DNA of 64,000 bases from CAZKUR01 sp964556005 (lineage in GTDB: Bacteria > Bacteroidota > Ignavibacteria > Ignavibacteriales > Ignavibacteriaceae): positions 36,209 to 100,208 of the forward strand of contig CAZKUR010000002.1 in NCBI GenBank assembly GCA_964556005.1. The letters are read 5' to 3'. The notes beneath the pieces are model-generated. The model made no database searches. It was not told where the DNA came from and saw only the letters and a list, made by a program, of their open reading frames with translations. Numbering within the stretch: position 1 is the stretch's first letter; the number at the start of each line of letters is the position of its first letter. This document shows, piece after piece, positions 18,217 through 26,254 of this stretch. The translations under genes were made by a program, and so were the position numbers.

Positions 18217-18474
18217 TCATTCCTTATTTACAGATTCAATTAAATTAATTTTCCATTGACGATGCCAATTCTTAAGTTGTTTTTCCCGGTGAATGGCATC
18301 ATTAATATTATTAAAAGTCTCGAAATAGATTAGTTTTGTTAAATTATATTTTTTAGTAAATCCATCAATCAGTTTATTTTTATGCTCGTAAACTCTTCTA
18401 ACCAAATCATCAGTAACACCAATATATAGCATCTTTGAATTGTTAGCCATGATACAAACGTAATAATTTTTCAT
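18217..18474 (-). CDS. GIY-YIG superfamily nuclease-like protein
   Basis: 85-residue single-domain protein. The first motif reads YYVCIM and the second MLYIGVTDDLVRRVYEH, with catalytic Arg and the conserved YFETFNNINDAIHREKQLKNWHR, matching the small COG2827/UvrC-N-like group. The family is very common in Bacteroidota and often found amid short repeats. Here it sits between carA and carB, on their strand, bracketed by two inverted 27-bp hairpins 24-30 bp from its ends. The arrangement recalls REP-associated transposases, though the enzyme class differs. Host function unknown; a self-spreading repeat unit is an inference. Confidence 0.9.
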   Translation of the reverse strand: MKNYYVCIMANNSKMLYIGVTDDLVRRVYEHKNKLIDGFTKKYNLTKLIYFETFNNINDAIHREKQLKNWHRQWKINLIESVNKE

Positions 18475-18498
18475 AATGATTTAATTTATCTGGTATAG

Positions 18499-18525
18499 AG
18501 ATCCCGAAACAAGTTCGGGATGACA
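18499..18525 (-). repeat. 27-bp hairpin repeat, right arm flanking the GIY-YIG gene
   Basis: Reads AGATCCCGAA to TTCGGGATGACA on the plus strand: a perfect 8-bp stem (18501-18508 with 18514-18521) with five-base loop. In inverted orientation it matches the element at 18161-18187 at 23 of 27 bases, and the four changes are two compensating base-pair swaps. Confidence 0.8.
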
Positions 18526-18554
18526 ATACTTTTCTACCTTTTAATTTATTTACA

Positions 18555-19625
18555 TTATCCTATTGCCCTAACAAACATGTCAAAAATAAACTCACTGTCA
18601 TCCGGTCCCGGAGAAGCTTCCGGGTGAAATTGTGCTGCAAAAAAAGGTTTGGAAATATGCAATAAACCTTCATTGGTTCCATCGTTATCGTTTACAAACC
18701 ATTCACGCCAGTCTTCAGGAAGCGTTTCGGCATCAACTGCGTAACCGTGATTCTGTGATGTTATGTAGCATCTTTTTGTACCTAACTCGTTACATGGCTG
18801 GTTGTGGCCGCGATGACCAAATTTCAATTTGTATGTATTTGCTCCGGCAGCGAGTGCAAGTATCTGGCTTCCCAAACAAATGCCCAATATCGGGATATTA
18901 TTCTCCATCGCTTTCTTTGCATTTTCAATTGTTGCCGTACAAACTTTCGGATCACCTGGCCCGTTTGAAATTAAAATGCCGTCTGCCTTTTCTTTATGAA
19001 AGTCAAAATCATACGGCACTCTTAAGACGCTTATGTTTCTTCCAAGGAATGCCCGTATGATATTATTTTTTGTCCCGCAATCCACCAAAATAATTTTTTT
19101 CGAATTTCTGATATATTCAACCGGTTCTTTCACACAAACTTCTCCGACTAAATCCAGTTTATTTATATCCTGGAATTCAATTTCTTCTTTTTCATCGATA
19201 ACAATTTTTCCAAGCATCGTTCCTTTATCTCTGAGATGACGTGTAAGCATTCTTGTATCGATCCCGTAAATGCCGGGAATTTGATTTTCAATCATCCATT
19301 TGGATAAAGATTTTTTCGCATTCCAGTGAGAATATTCTTCCGAATAGTTTGAGATAATTAAAGCTCTAACATGTATTGCATCGGATTCGAAATTTTTATA
19401 AAGACCATTGCTCTTTTCATCACCGGGAATTCCGTAATTTCCAATCAAAGGATAAGTGCAAACAAGTATCTGCCCTCTATAAGAGGGATCAGTCATTGTC
19501 TCCGGATAGCCTACCATGCCGGTATTAAAAACGACTTCGCCGTTTGTATTTTTTTCGTAACCGAAGCTTATGCCTTCGTACACATTCCCGTCCTCAAGGA
19601 CAAGTTTTGCCGCAGTTCTTTTCAT
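18555..19625 (-). CDS. carA: Carbamoyl-phosphate synthase, small (glutaminase) subunit
   Basis: 356 residues. The N-terminal CPSase small-chain domain (KLVLEDGNVYEGISFGYE, FNTGMVGYPETMTDPSY) is followed by a class I glutamine amidotransferase domain with nucleophile Cys250 in GICLGSQ and the His/Glu pair in QFHPEASPGP. It supplies ammonia to CarB. The residue after LG is Ser where many relatives have His (GICLGHQ), a tolerated variation. First gene of the carA-carB unit; a terminator-like hairpin lies about 55 bp upstream on the same strand and may regulate it. Confidence 0.96.
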   Translation of the reverse strand: MKRTAAKLVLEDGNVYEGISFGYEKNTNGEVVFNTGMVGYPETMTDPSYRGQILVCTYPLIGNYGIPGDEKSNGLYKNFESDAIHVRALIISNYSEEYSHWNAKKSLSKWMIENQIPGIYGIDTRMLTRHLRDKGTMLGKIVIDEKEEIEFQDINKLDLVGEVCVKEPVEYIRNSKKIILVDCGTKNNIIRAFLGRNISVLRVPYDFDFHKEKADGILISNGPGDPKVCTATIENAKKAMENNIPILGICLGSQILALAAGANTYKLKFGHRGHNQPCNELGTKRCYITSQNHGYAVDAETLPEDWREWFVNDNDGTNEGLLHISKPFFAAQFHPEASPGPDDSEFIFDMFVRAIG

Positions 19626-20021
19626 AACTTTATTTTTTTATTGAGGAAAAGATTTTTTGGAATTTTCGTTAACACAAAAAAATAGCCACTCATTGAGTGG
19701 CTGTTAAATAACAAACTCTAAAATCAAGAATATTTCTATATTTTTCAAAGAGGTTTTTTCGTCAATCAATCACGTTACCTATTTTAGATTTTAAATATAT
19801 AACAAAGTCTTTTTAGATTCAATCTACCATTTTTACTTTTTATTTTTACATTTGCTTAATAAAAGGAATAGATATAATTTCTTTTCAAATAATACGAAAT
19901 TAATTAAAATATTTAATCGTAATTTTTATCACACTTTTCTAATGTTGAAAAATCTCTCATTCTACCTCCCAAGTTTAAATCGAATCAGAACAATTTTTTC
20001 ATTTAATTCCGGTAATTAGAA
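19626..20021. other. Divergent intergenic region between carA and the PhoH gene
   Basis: 396 bp, AT-rich. Besides the hairpin at 19676-19702 it holds a C-rich patch on the carA strand (ACCTCTTTG, about 19746-19754 read in reverse). No ORF is credible. It should contain promoters for both flanking genes. Confidence 0.6.
19676..19702 (-). terminator. Intrinsic terminator in the carA leader (candidate attenuator)
   Basis: On the minus strand a near-perfect palindrome AGCCACTCA-A-TGAGTGGCT (plus positions 19684-19702) is followed directly by AT and a run of seven T (19682-19676). It is oriented to stop transcription towards carA, about 50 bp before its start, and no gene lies upstream of it on that strand. 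A terminator between promoter and first gene is the usual layout of transcription attenuation of pyrimidine genes. I do not see a convincing alternative antiterminator pairing. Confidence 0.6.
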
Positions 20022-21365
20022 ATGTCAAATAAAAAATCTCCCAAAAATTTCATTCTCGATACAAACGTTATTCTGCACGATGCAACCTGTATAAATCATT
20101 TTGCAGAAAATGATGTTATCATTCCACTAACTGTTATTGAAGAACTGGATCATTTTAAAAGAGGCAGCCAGGTTATTAATCTTAATGCAAGAGAATTTGC
20201 AAGAACCCTCGATTCACTTACCGGCAAAGCGCTTTTTAACGGTGGAATTTCGCTTGGAAAAGGAAAAGGTAAAGTAAGAATAGCAATTTCAAAAGGGCTG
20301 TCTAATGAAATAAAAGAAATTTTTAAAGAAGATAACCCAGACCACAGGATTCTTTCTATAGCTTACGATTGGAATAAAAAGAATAAAAACGGTACGGCAA
20401 CGATTCTTGTAAGCAAAGACGTCAATTTAAGGATGAAGGCTAAAGCCCTTGGAATTTTAGCCGAAGATTATACAACAGACCGAGTCGGAAGTGTTGAAGA
20501 ACTTTACAGCGGTTATGAAACTGTAGAAAATTTTGAGGATGAATTAATAATTAAATTGTTTCAATCGCCATATGAAATTCCTGCCAAACCTGTCTTAAAA
20601 AAGTTAAATGATGAAATTTGTCCGAACAAATTTTATATTTTCAAAAATACAAACCGGTCGGTGCTTGCTTATCTTGACAGCGAAATGGAAAATTTTCATA
20701 AAGTAGACAAAAAAACAATTTACGGTATTAAACCGAGAAATGCCGAGCAAACATTTGCGGTGGAGGCATTGACAAATTCCGCAATTCCTTTGGTATCTTT
20801 AACTGGTAAAGCAGGAACAGGAAAAACTCTTCTTGCTCTTGCAAGTGCTTTACAGGTGAAAAAAATGTACAGGCAGCTTTATATTGCAAGGCCTATAATT
20901 CCTTTAAGTAATAGAGATATCGGCTTTCTTCCCGGCGATGTTCAGAGTAAAATCGAACCGTACATGCAGCCGCTCTGGGATAATTTAAGAGTTATACAGG
21001 ATCAATATTCGGAAACGGATAAACAATCACTAGCGATTAATAATATGGTTAAGGAAGAAAAGCTTGTAATCGAAGCATTATCTTATATTAGAGGCCGAAG
21101 CCTTCAGAGAATATTTTTTATCGTTGATGAAGCACAAAATCTTACCCCGCATGAAATAAAAACAATTATTACCCGTGTCGGTGAAGGGACAAAAATTGTG
21201 TTTACAGGCGATATTTACCAGATTGATCACCCTTACCTCGATTCCCAGTCGAACGGCCTTTCTTATTTAATTGATAAATTCAAAGGCCAGAAACTATATG
21301 CACATATAAATCTTGTGAAAGGTGAACGTTCACTGCTTGCTGAACTTGCAAGTAATTTACTCTAA
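20022..21365 (+). CDS. PIN-domain/PhoH-family ATPase
   Basis: 447 residues. Residues 10-150 form a PIN nuclease domain (FILDTNVILHD, EELDHFKRG, LVSKDVNLRMKA). Residues about 230-447 are the PhoH ATPase with Walker A LTGKAGTGKTLLAL, Walker B FFIVDEAQNLTPHEIK and TGDIYQID. This PIN-PhoH architecture (YlaK-like) is widespread; some members act as RNA helicase/ribonucleases in a toxin-antitoxin or RNA-turnover setting, but here no partner antitoxin gene is next to it. The start ATG at 20022 lacks a strong ribosome-binding site, common in Bacteroidota. Confidence 0.9.
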   Translation: MSNKKSPKNFILDTNVILHDATCINHFAENDVIIPLTVIEELDHFKRGSQVINLNAREFARTLDSLTGKALFNGGISLGKGKGKVRIAISKGLSNEIKEIFKEDNPDHRILSIAYDWNKKNKNGTATILVSKDVNLRMKAKALGILAEDYTTDRVGSVEELYSGYETVENFEDELIIKLFQSPYEIPAKPVLKKLNDEICPNKFYIFKNTNRSVLAYLDSEMENFHKVDKKTIYGIKPRNAEQTFAVEALTNSAIPLVSLTGKAGTGKTLLALASALQVKKMYRQLYIARPIIPLSNRDIGFLPGDVQSKIEPYMQPLWDNLRVIQDQYSETDKQSLAINNMVKEEKLVIEALSYIRGRSLQRIFFIVDEAQNLTPHEIKTIITRVGEGTKIVFTGDIYQIDHPYLDSQSNGLSYLIDKFKGQKLYAHINLVKGERSLLAELASNLL

Positions 21366-21424
21366 ATCTTGAATAAATAATTTGTTAACTTAATGTAAAT
21401 AAAATAATTATTTGAGGTAGAGTC

Positions 21425-22234
21425 ATGAAAAGAATTCTTACCGTTATAATGATTTTCATTACGGCATTGTTATTAAACGGCTGTATTGAGGTAGACACCA
21501 CTGTCAATCTAAATAAAGACGGCAGCGGAACTATCGAAGAAAAAGTTTTAATGAGCGGTGCGATGATAAGCATGCTTAAACAATTTGCGACCAGCTTCGA
21601 ATCGGACTCGAGCAAAAAAGAGGAATTTAATATTTATGATGCAAAGGAACTTGAAAGTAAAGCATCAACCTACGGGGAAGGAGTAAAGTTTGTATCTGGT
21701 GAAAAAATAAAAGACGGAGAAAGGGAAGGCTATAAAGCAATCTACAGTTTTACCGATATAAATAAGCTGAAGCTTGATCAAAATCCCGGCAGCCAGATGC
21801 CGATGGGAAAAGGTGCCGGAGAAAATGAGCATAAAGATTTATTTACATTTAATTTCACACCGGGGACTCCCGCTAAGTTGTTAATTCTTGTACCAAAAGA
21901 TAAAATGAAAAACAAGGATGAAAAAGCGGAAAAGGATACTACCACAAATAATTTTGGAGACATTGCTAAAGTGAAAGAAATGTTTAAGGATTTGAAAATG
22001 GAAATGAATGTGAATGTCAACGGGAAAATTATTTCAACCAATGCTTCTTATGTTAACGGTTCGAATATCACTTTATTTAAAATTGATTTTAATGACTTAT
22101 TGGATAATCCCGAAAAATTAAAAGCACTTCAATCAACTAATCCACAAAATATCGATGAGTTTAGAAAGCTGGTTAAAGGCGTAAAAGGAATTCAGATGGA
22201 ATGGAATAATAAAGTAAATGTTGAGTTTGAATAA
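21425..22234 (+). CDS. Lipoprotein of unknown function
   Basis: 269 residues. A signal peptide with lipobox LLNGC places the mature protein on a membrane from Cys20. The N-terminus of the mature part (VDTTVNLNKDGSGTIEEKV) resembles the opening beta-strands of the LppM/DUF3153-like lipoprotein group, in which two beta strands precede a helix. No enzymatic motif is seen. A GAGGTAG ribosome-binding site lies just upstream of the ATG. It is 59 bp downstream of the PhoH gene. Confidence 0.7.
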   Translation: MKRILTVIMIFITALLLNGCIEVDTTVNLNKDGSGTIEEKVLMSGAMISMLKQFATSFESDSSKKEEFNIYDAKELESKASTYGEGVKFVSGEKIKDGEREGYKAIYSFTDINKLKLDQNPGSQMPMGKGAGENEHKDLFTFNFTPGTPAKLLILVPKDKMKNKDEKAEKDTTTNNFGDIAKVKEMFKDLKMEMNVNVNGKIISTNASYVNGSNITLFKIDFNDLLDNPEKLKALQSTNPQNIDEFRKLVKGVKGIQMEWNNKVNVEFE

Positions 22235-22437
22235 TTGTACAATTATTGATTTTTGATTTTTTAAAGACTAATAATTTTGGGGGAAGATGGCTTTTACGAG
22301 TATATTTTACCGCTTCTTATCTAAAATTGGAATTTTACGCGTTACTATTTATTTAACTGTGTTTGGTCTGTTTACTTTTTCTTAATCAAATTCTTAAATT
22401 ATAACTAACTTTGTGATTCGAATATTCAAATAATTGC

Positions 22438-22950
22438 ATGGAAAAAGATAAGAAGGTTTTTACATATCCGGTTTTGTACAGATATATTTTTCGTTACGGG
22501 AATATCCCTGCAACAATTCTACTTTCATTTTATCTTGTAACATTGTTAATAAGAGTGGATAAGGAATTAATCAGCCTCTTGCCGATTATAATTACTTTGT
22601 TGATGATTTATTTCCTGAATAAAGGATATTTAAATCTATACAAACTTATGCCTTATAAAATTGAAACAGACGATGAGAAAATGACGTGCAGTAATTTTTT
22701 ATTCAGGAGAAAAGAAATGACAATTTATTTCGAGGATATCGAAAAGTTAAGCGGCGGCGTATTCGACGGTTCACTTAGAGGAATAATGAAAGTATGCGAC
22801 AGTAAAAGTAAAATGTGTATCGGTTATTATAATAAAATAAGAGAATCACAAACTCTTAATGCAATTATATTAAGCAAAGTTAAAAGAGATATTTATGATG
22901 AGGTTCTAAGGAAAACAGGATTTAAAAATAATTCATCCTCTAAAAAATAG
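22438..22950 (+). CDS. Small membrane protein with cytoplasmic PH-like tail, unknown
   Basis: 170 residues. Two adjacent hydrophobic helices (about 22-42 and 46-66) are followed by a soluble part (YKIETDDEKMTCSNFLFRRKEMTIYFEDIEKLSGGVF) whose strand pattern resembles bacterial PH domains (bPH family). No catalytic motif. Ends in TAG. I cannot assign a function. Confidence 0.6.
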   Translation: MEKDKKVFTYPVLYRYIFRYGNIPATILLSFYLVTLLIRVDKELISLLPIIITLLMIYFLNKGYLNLYKLMPYKIETDDEKMTCSNFLFRRKEMTIYFEDIEKLSGGVFDGSLRGIMKVCDSKSKMCIGYYNKIRESQTLNAIILSKVKRDIYDEVLRKTGFKNNSSSKK

Positions 22951-23000
22951 CTAAATGCTGAATTGTTAAATTGCTGATAAAAATAAAGTGAAAGTTTTAA

Positions 23001-23056
23001 CAATTAAGCAATTAAGCAATTAAGCAATTGAACAATTAAACAATTAAGCGGTTAAA
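23001..23056 (+). repeat. Tandem 8-bp repeat, about seven units
   Basis: Consensus CAATTAAG: three exact copies (23001-23024), then CAATTGAA, CAATTAAA, one more exact copy and a degenerate CGGTTAAA. It lies in the spacer 35 bp before mnmA, and a related inverted tract (TTGTTAAATTGCT) precedes it near 22965. Could be a slippage tract. Confidence 0.75.
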
Positions 23057-23090
23057 CAGTTTAGTAACGAATAAGTTTGATTAGTGGAAA

Positions 23091-24143
23091 ATGAAAATAG
23101 CAGTATTGTTATCCGGCGGCGTCGACAGTTCGGTTGCTATGAAGCTGCTGAAAGATCAGGGACATGAATTGACCGGTTTTTATTTAAAGATATGGCTGCA
23201 GGATGAATTTTCCTTTTTAGGCGAATGCCCGTGGGAGGAGGATTTGAAATTTGTACGCGCAGTCTGCGAACAGACAAATATTCCGGTGGAGGTAATTCCA
23301 CTGCAAACAGAATACTGGGAATCGGTTGTAAGTTATACAATTGCCGAAATAAAAGACGGACGAACTCCCAATCCTGATATTTTCTGCAACAGCTTAATTA
23401 AGTTCGGTCAGTTTTATAATAAGATCGATCCTTCTTTTGAAAAAGTAGCAAGCGGGCATTACGCAAAAGTCGAAAAAATCGACGATAAGTTTTTCTTAAA
23501 AAAATCTCCCGATCCAATAAAAGACCAGACTTATTTTTTATCGTATCTAACCCAGAAGCAGCTTTCAAGAACTTTATTCCCGTTAGGTGATTACAAAAAA
23601 TCTCAGGTTCGTTCTTTAGCTCAAAAATATAATCTTCCAAATCAAAAAAGAAAAGACAGCCAAGGAATATGTTTTTTAGGACAAATAAAATTCAATGACT
23701 TTATCAAACATCATTTAGGCGAAATTAAAGGAGATATTTTAGACAGTGATTCGGGAAAGAAAATGGGAACCCACAACGGTTATTATTACTATACTATTGG
23801 TCAGAGATCCGGTTTGGGATTAGGTGGTGGCCCATGGTATGTCGTAAAAAAAGATGTGAAGAATAATATAGTTTATATATCTCGTAATGATATTTCTAAA
23901 AGAGCCCGGGATGAATTCAATGTAACAAAGTTCAACTGGATACTTGATGAAACTCCGGCAAAGAAAAACCTGCAAGTAAAGATTCGTCACGGTGCAAAAT
24001 TTTATAACTGCAATTTTGAATTCTTTGATGAAGGAGCCGGGAAAGTTAAACTGGAAAAATCAGACCAGGGAATTGCGCCCGGACAGTTTGCAGTATTTTA
24101 TGATGGAGATGTCTGTCTTGGCGGAGGAGTGATTGGTTTATGA
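23091..24143 (+). CDS. mnmA: tRNA-specific 2-thiouridylase MnmA
   Basis: 350 residues, full length. It carries the PP-loop SGGVDSS (residues 8-14), the nucleophile Cys99 in NPDIFCNSLIKFG and the second catalytic Cys194 in DSQGICFLG, followed by the C-terminal beta-barrel domains. It thiolates U34 of Lys, Glu and Gln tRNAs. The ECPWEEDL segment after the first lobe is characteristic of the Bacteroidota/Chlorobi and plastid-type enzymes. Its last about 126 bp recur in diverged form at 25124-25248. Confidence 0.96.
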   Translation: MKIAVLLSGGVDSSVAMKLLKDQGHELTGFYLKIWLQDEFSFLGECPWEEDLKFVRAVCEQTNIPVEVIPLQTEYWESVVSYTIAEIKDGRTPNPDIFCNSLIKFGQFYNKIDPSFEKVASGHYAKVEKIDDKFFLKKSPDPIKDQTYFLSYLTQKQLSRTLFPLGDYKKSQVRSLAQKYNLPNQKRKDSQGICFLGQIKFNDFIKHHLGEIKGDILDSDSGKKMGTHNGYYYYTIGQRSGLGLGGGPWYVVKKDVKNNIVYISRNDISKRARDEFNVTKFNWILDETPAKKNLQVKIRHGAKFYNCNFEFFDEGAGKVKLEKSDQGIAPGQFAVFYDGDVCLGGGVIGL

Positions 24144-24202
24144 AAATTATTATTGCCGCAAATTGTTGTAATAAAAATTTTAAACTTTTAGGAGATGGCT
24201 AA

Positions 24203-24635
24203 TTATTTATCGTTCAAGACAGATGGGATTAATGATGACATTTGTTTCAGAAATACTGTACATTGAACTAATTGGTTTTCAACATAATTCCATTCAAATT
24301 TTGTTAGCGCAATATAATCACCTTCCTACCAGTCTTCAAAAAGACGATCATAAAATTTGGACCATTCTGAATTAAGTAAGCCTGATTTAACAAATTCTCG
24401 ATGGAAGGCACTGCGAATGCCTGAATGTTTTTTTAAAACTAGTGCCTCGTTCCAGCAGAGCGGCACTAACAGCATAAAATGCCGCATAGTAAATTCGATT
24501 CATTGCAAAGCTAAGATCATCAGCATCGAATTCACGTCTCGCTGAAGATAGACTATCCTGAGCTTTTGGCCACCAATACCTGGCAACCTGAGCGCGATTT
24601 TCATCGGAATTAATTTCTTTGGAAGAGGACATCAT
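24203..24635 (-). pseudogene. HEPN-domain toxin gene of a HEPN/MNT pair, broken
   Basis: Leftward from an ATG at 24635: RYWWPKAQDSLSSARREF and MNRIYYAAFYAVSAALLERG match HEPN (PF05168). At a run of seven A (plus-strand T, 24429-24435) the frame slips; in the next frame the homology continues (HREFVKSGLLN, FYDRLFEDW), then an in-frame TAG, then EGDYIALTKFEWNYVENQL to a TAA at 24203. One frameshift and one nonsense codon make this a decayed gene unless the homopolymer is a sequencing error. It overlaps the MNT gene by four bases. HEPN proteins of this type are RNases neutralised by their MNT partner. Confidence 0.75.
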
Positions 24636-24988
24636 AGGGACACTCCATCACTGAGTATCTCTTGGTGAATCTGAAGGATAGAATATAATCCTGATTGCCA
24701 TGCTGCTTTATCGACTACAAGTGTGCTGAGGTTAGTATCGGACTTAAGATTAATTTCACAAACGATGTCGGTAATCCGACGCCTAATTGTGCGTTTCAAA
24801 AAAAACCTTGTAACAACTAGATCAGATTCATGATCCGCTTCACCGCGTGCAACGGAACCGAAGATAGTCATCTTTACAATATCGAACGAACCGACAAGTT
24901 TTTTCTTTAATTCTTCCAACGCCTGCTGTTGGTTAAGCGTCAATGTAATTTTATCGATAGTTTTCATTAATTCTAAGCCATGTTTCAT
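24632..24988 (-). CDS. MNT-type nucleotidyltransferase antitoxin, probably degenerate
   Basis: 118 residues. The minimal nucleotidyltransferase signature starts normally (FGSVARGEADHESD) but continues LVV where family members have SDxDLLV: the second metal-binding Asp and its neighbour appear deleted. The rest (DIVCEINLKSDTNLSTLVVD, ILQIHQEI) is typical. MNT antitoxins AMPylate and block HEPN toxins; loss of the Asp would impair this. Together with the broken HEPN gene, the module looks inactivated. An alternative start is ATG at 24967. The frame overlaps the HEPN gene start. Confidence 0.75.
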   Translation of the reverse strand: MKHGLELMKTIDKITLTLNQQQALEELKKKLVGSFDIVKMTIFGSVARGEADHESDLVVTRFFLKRTIRRRITDIVCEINLKSDTNLSTLVVDKAAWQSGLYSILQIHQEILSDGVSL

Positions 24989-25123
24989 GTCACCGGAAAT
25001 ATGAGAAATTATTGCGCAAAATGGGAGACAACGATAGACAAACTAAAACCTTTCATTTAAACCTGAATAAATTATTTTTTCACCAAGCAAACAGTGCATT
25101 GCTATGTTTTAAACTAATATCTG

Positions 25124-25248
25124 GAATTCATTGATAAAGGAGCGGGAAATGTAAAACTGGAAAAACCAGATCAGGGAATTGCCTCCGGACAGTTTGCCGT
25201 ATTTTACGACTGGAGATTTGCCTCGGCGGGGGAGTGATTGGTCTATAA
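25124..25248 (+). pseudogene. Remnant of a second mnmA 3' end
   Basis: This stretch aligns with mnmA 24018-24143, including KLEKPDQGIASGQFAVFYD and the final GG-rich segment, and ends at the equivalent stop. Several differences are at third codon positions (gcc/gcg, gac/cca changes), suggesting a diverged ortholog's tail rather than a fresh copy; a one-base insertion around 25211 breaks the frame near the end. Nothing upstream of 25124 matches mnmA. The HEPN/MNT block lies exactly between the two mnmA ends. Confidence 0.85.
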
Positions 25249-25257
25249 ATAGTACGC

Positions 25258-25653
25258 CTACTGAGGTTTGAGCAATTCACCTGTCCATCGATCCCGGTTT
25301 GTCCAATAAGGACACTTTGGACATGTCGAACCTTCCGGATAATCAATTCCTTCTTCATGCGGGCATCCGATTATTTTTTCGGTCATCACCACACTGCGGA
25401 CATCTTTACTTTTAATAAATGCAAGAATTTCTTTGTGTACTTTATTATCCATTCGAATGTCGTCATTTTCTGAAAACCACTTTTTCATATCAATAACATG
25501 ATTATTTTTGCTGATAATGCCTACAGCTACCTTTGTTGCTAAATCGGCATTTGAACCGTAATAAGCAATTGTTGCAGCCGGGAAATTCTTTTTCCTTTGT
25601 CTGGATTTTTGTTTCAGAGTTTTTATTGCTACTTGATCCGAAAATGAGTTCAT
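25258..25653 (-). CDS. Conserved small protein with C-terminal Cys-rich zinc-ribbon-like motif
   Basis: 131 residues. A basic N-terminus is followed by TIAYYGSNADLATKVAVGI and, at the C-terminus, IGCPHEEGIDYPEGSTCPKCPYWTNRDRW, a C-x2-H...C-x2-C arrangement suggesting metal binding. I recognise it only as a conserved hypothetical protein in diverse bacteria. It lies directly after the mnmA remnant and is convergent with it. Confidence 0.65.
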   Translation of the reverse strand: MNSFSDQVAIKTLKQKSRQRKKNFPAATIAYYGSNADLATKVAVGIISKNNHVIDMKKWFSENDDIRMDNKVHKEILAFIKSKDVRSVVMTEKIIGCPHEEGIDYPEGSTCPKCPYWTNRDRWTGELLKPQ

Positions 25654-25735
25654 ATTCTTTCTATGTAATATTTTATAAATAAATTAATACACATTTTTTT
25701 CCTTTATTCCCACTGATAGTAATTTCAATATTTCT

Positions 25736-26212
25736 TTACCGGATAACATTAAAGCTTAAAGGCAGTACTGCTTTTACTTTTGTCCTTCCAAAATTCGGAA
25801 AGTAAACTTGTGCTAAATACTTACCAGGACTGAGTACAACTTTCTGAGTATCACAACGTGGAGTCGGACCTTCCCATGATCCTTGTATAGATTGATCAGG
25901 CGGTAATAAACTGGTAGTATAAAAATTTGGTTCCGGACATCCATAATCGGATGATGTTACGACTGAATCGTTTTTATATATCCGGAAAGAAACCATAGGG
26001 GAACCCCAAGTATAAATAACAGTATCACCCGTTGTGTTATTTAAGGAAAAAGATAATTTAAATGATTCTCCCTGATGAAAATTGGTTCTTGATTGTCCGG
26101 CTATATCTGAAATTGAGAAAACAGGTGACAAAGCGGAGTTTCCATTCGAATTAACGAGATCGCAGCCGTTAACTGCAATAGCAATTACAAATATCAATAA
26201 TAACTTTTTCAT
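25736..26212 (-). CDS. Lipoprotein with BsuPI-like (intracellular proteinase inhibitor) fold
   Basis: 158 residues. Lipobox AVNGC gives a mature N-terminus at Cys17. The body has the beta-sandwich pattern FKLSFSLNNTTGDTV, VSFRIYKND, LLPPDQSIQGSWEG and LSPGKYLAQVYF, which resembles PF12690 (BsuPI) domains. Protease inhibition itself is not established for exported members. First of a leftward series of small lipoproteins. Confidence in the fold is moderate. Confidence 0.6.
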   Translation of the reverse strand: MKKLLLIFVIAIAVNGCDLVNSNGNSALSPVFSISDIAGQSRTNFHQGESFKLSFSLNNTTGDTVIYTWGSPMVSFRIYKNDSVVTSSDYGCPEPNFYTTSLLPPDQSIQGSWEGPTPRCDTQKVVLSPGKYLAQVYFPNFGRTKVKAVLPLSFNVIR

Positions 26213-26254
26213 TTTATTGTGTATCCCTTTCTCATCTTGTATGTTGACTGCAAA

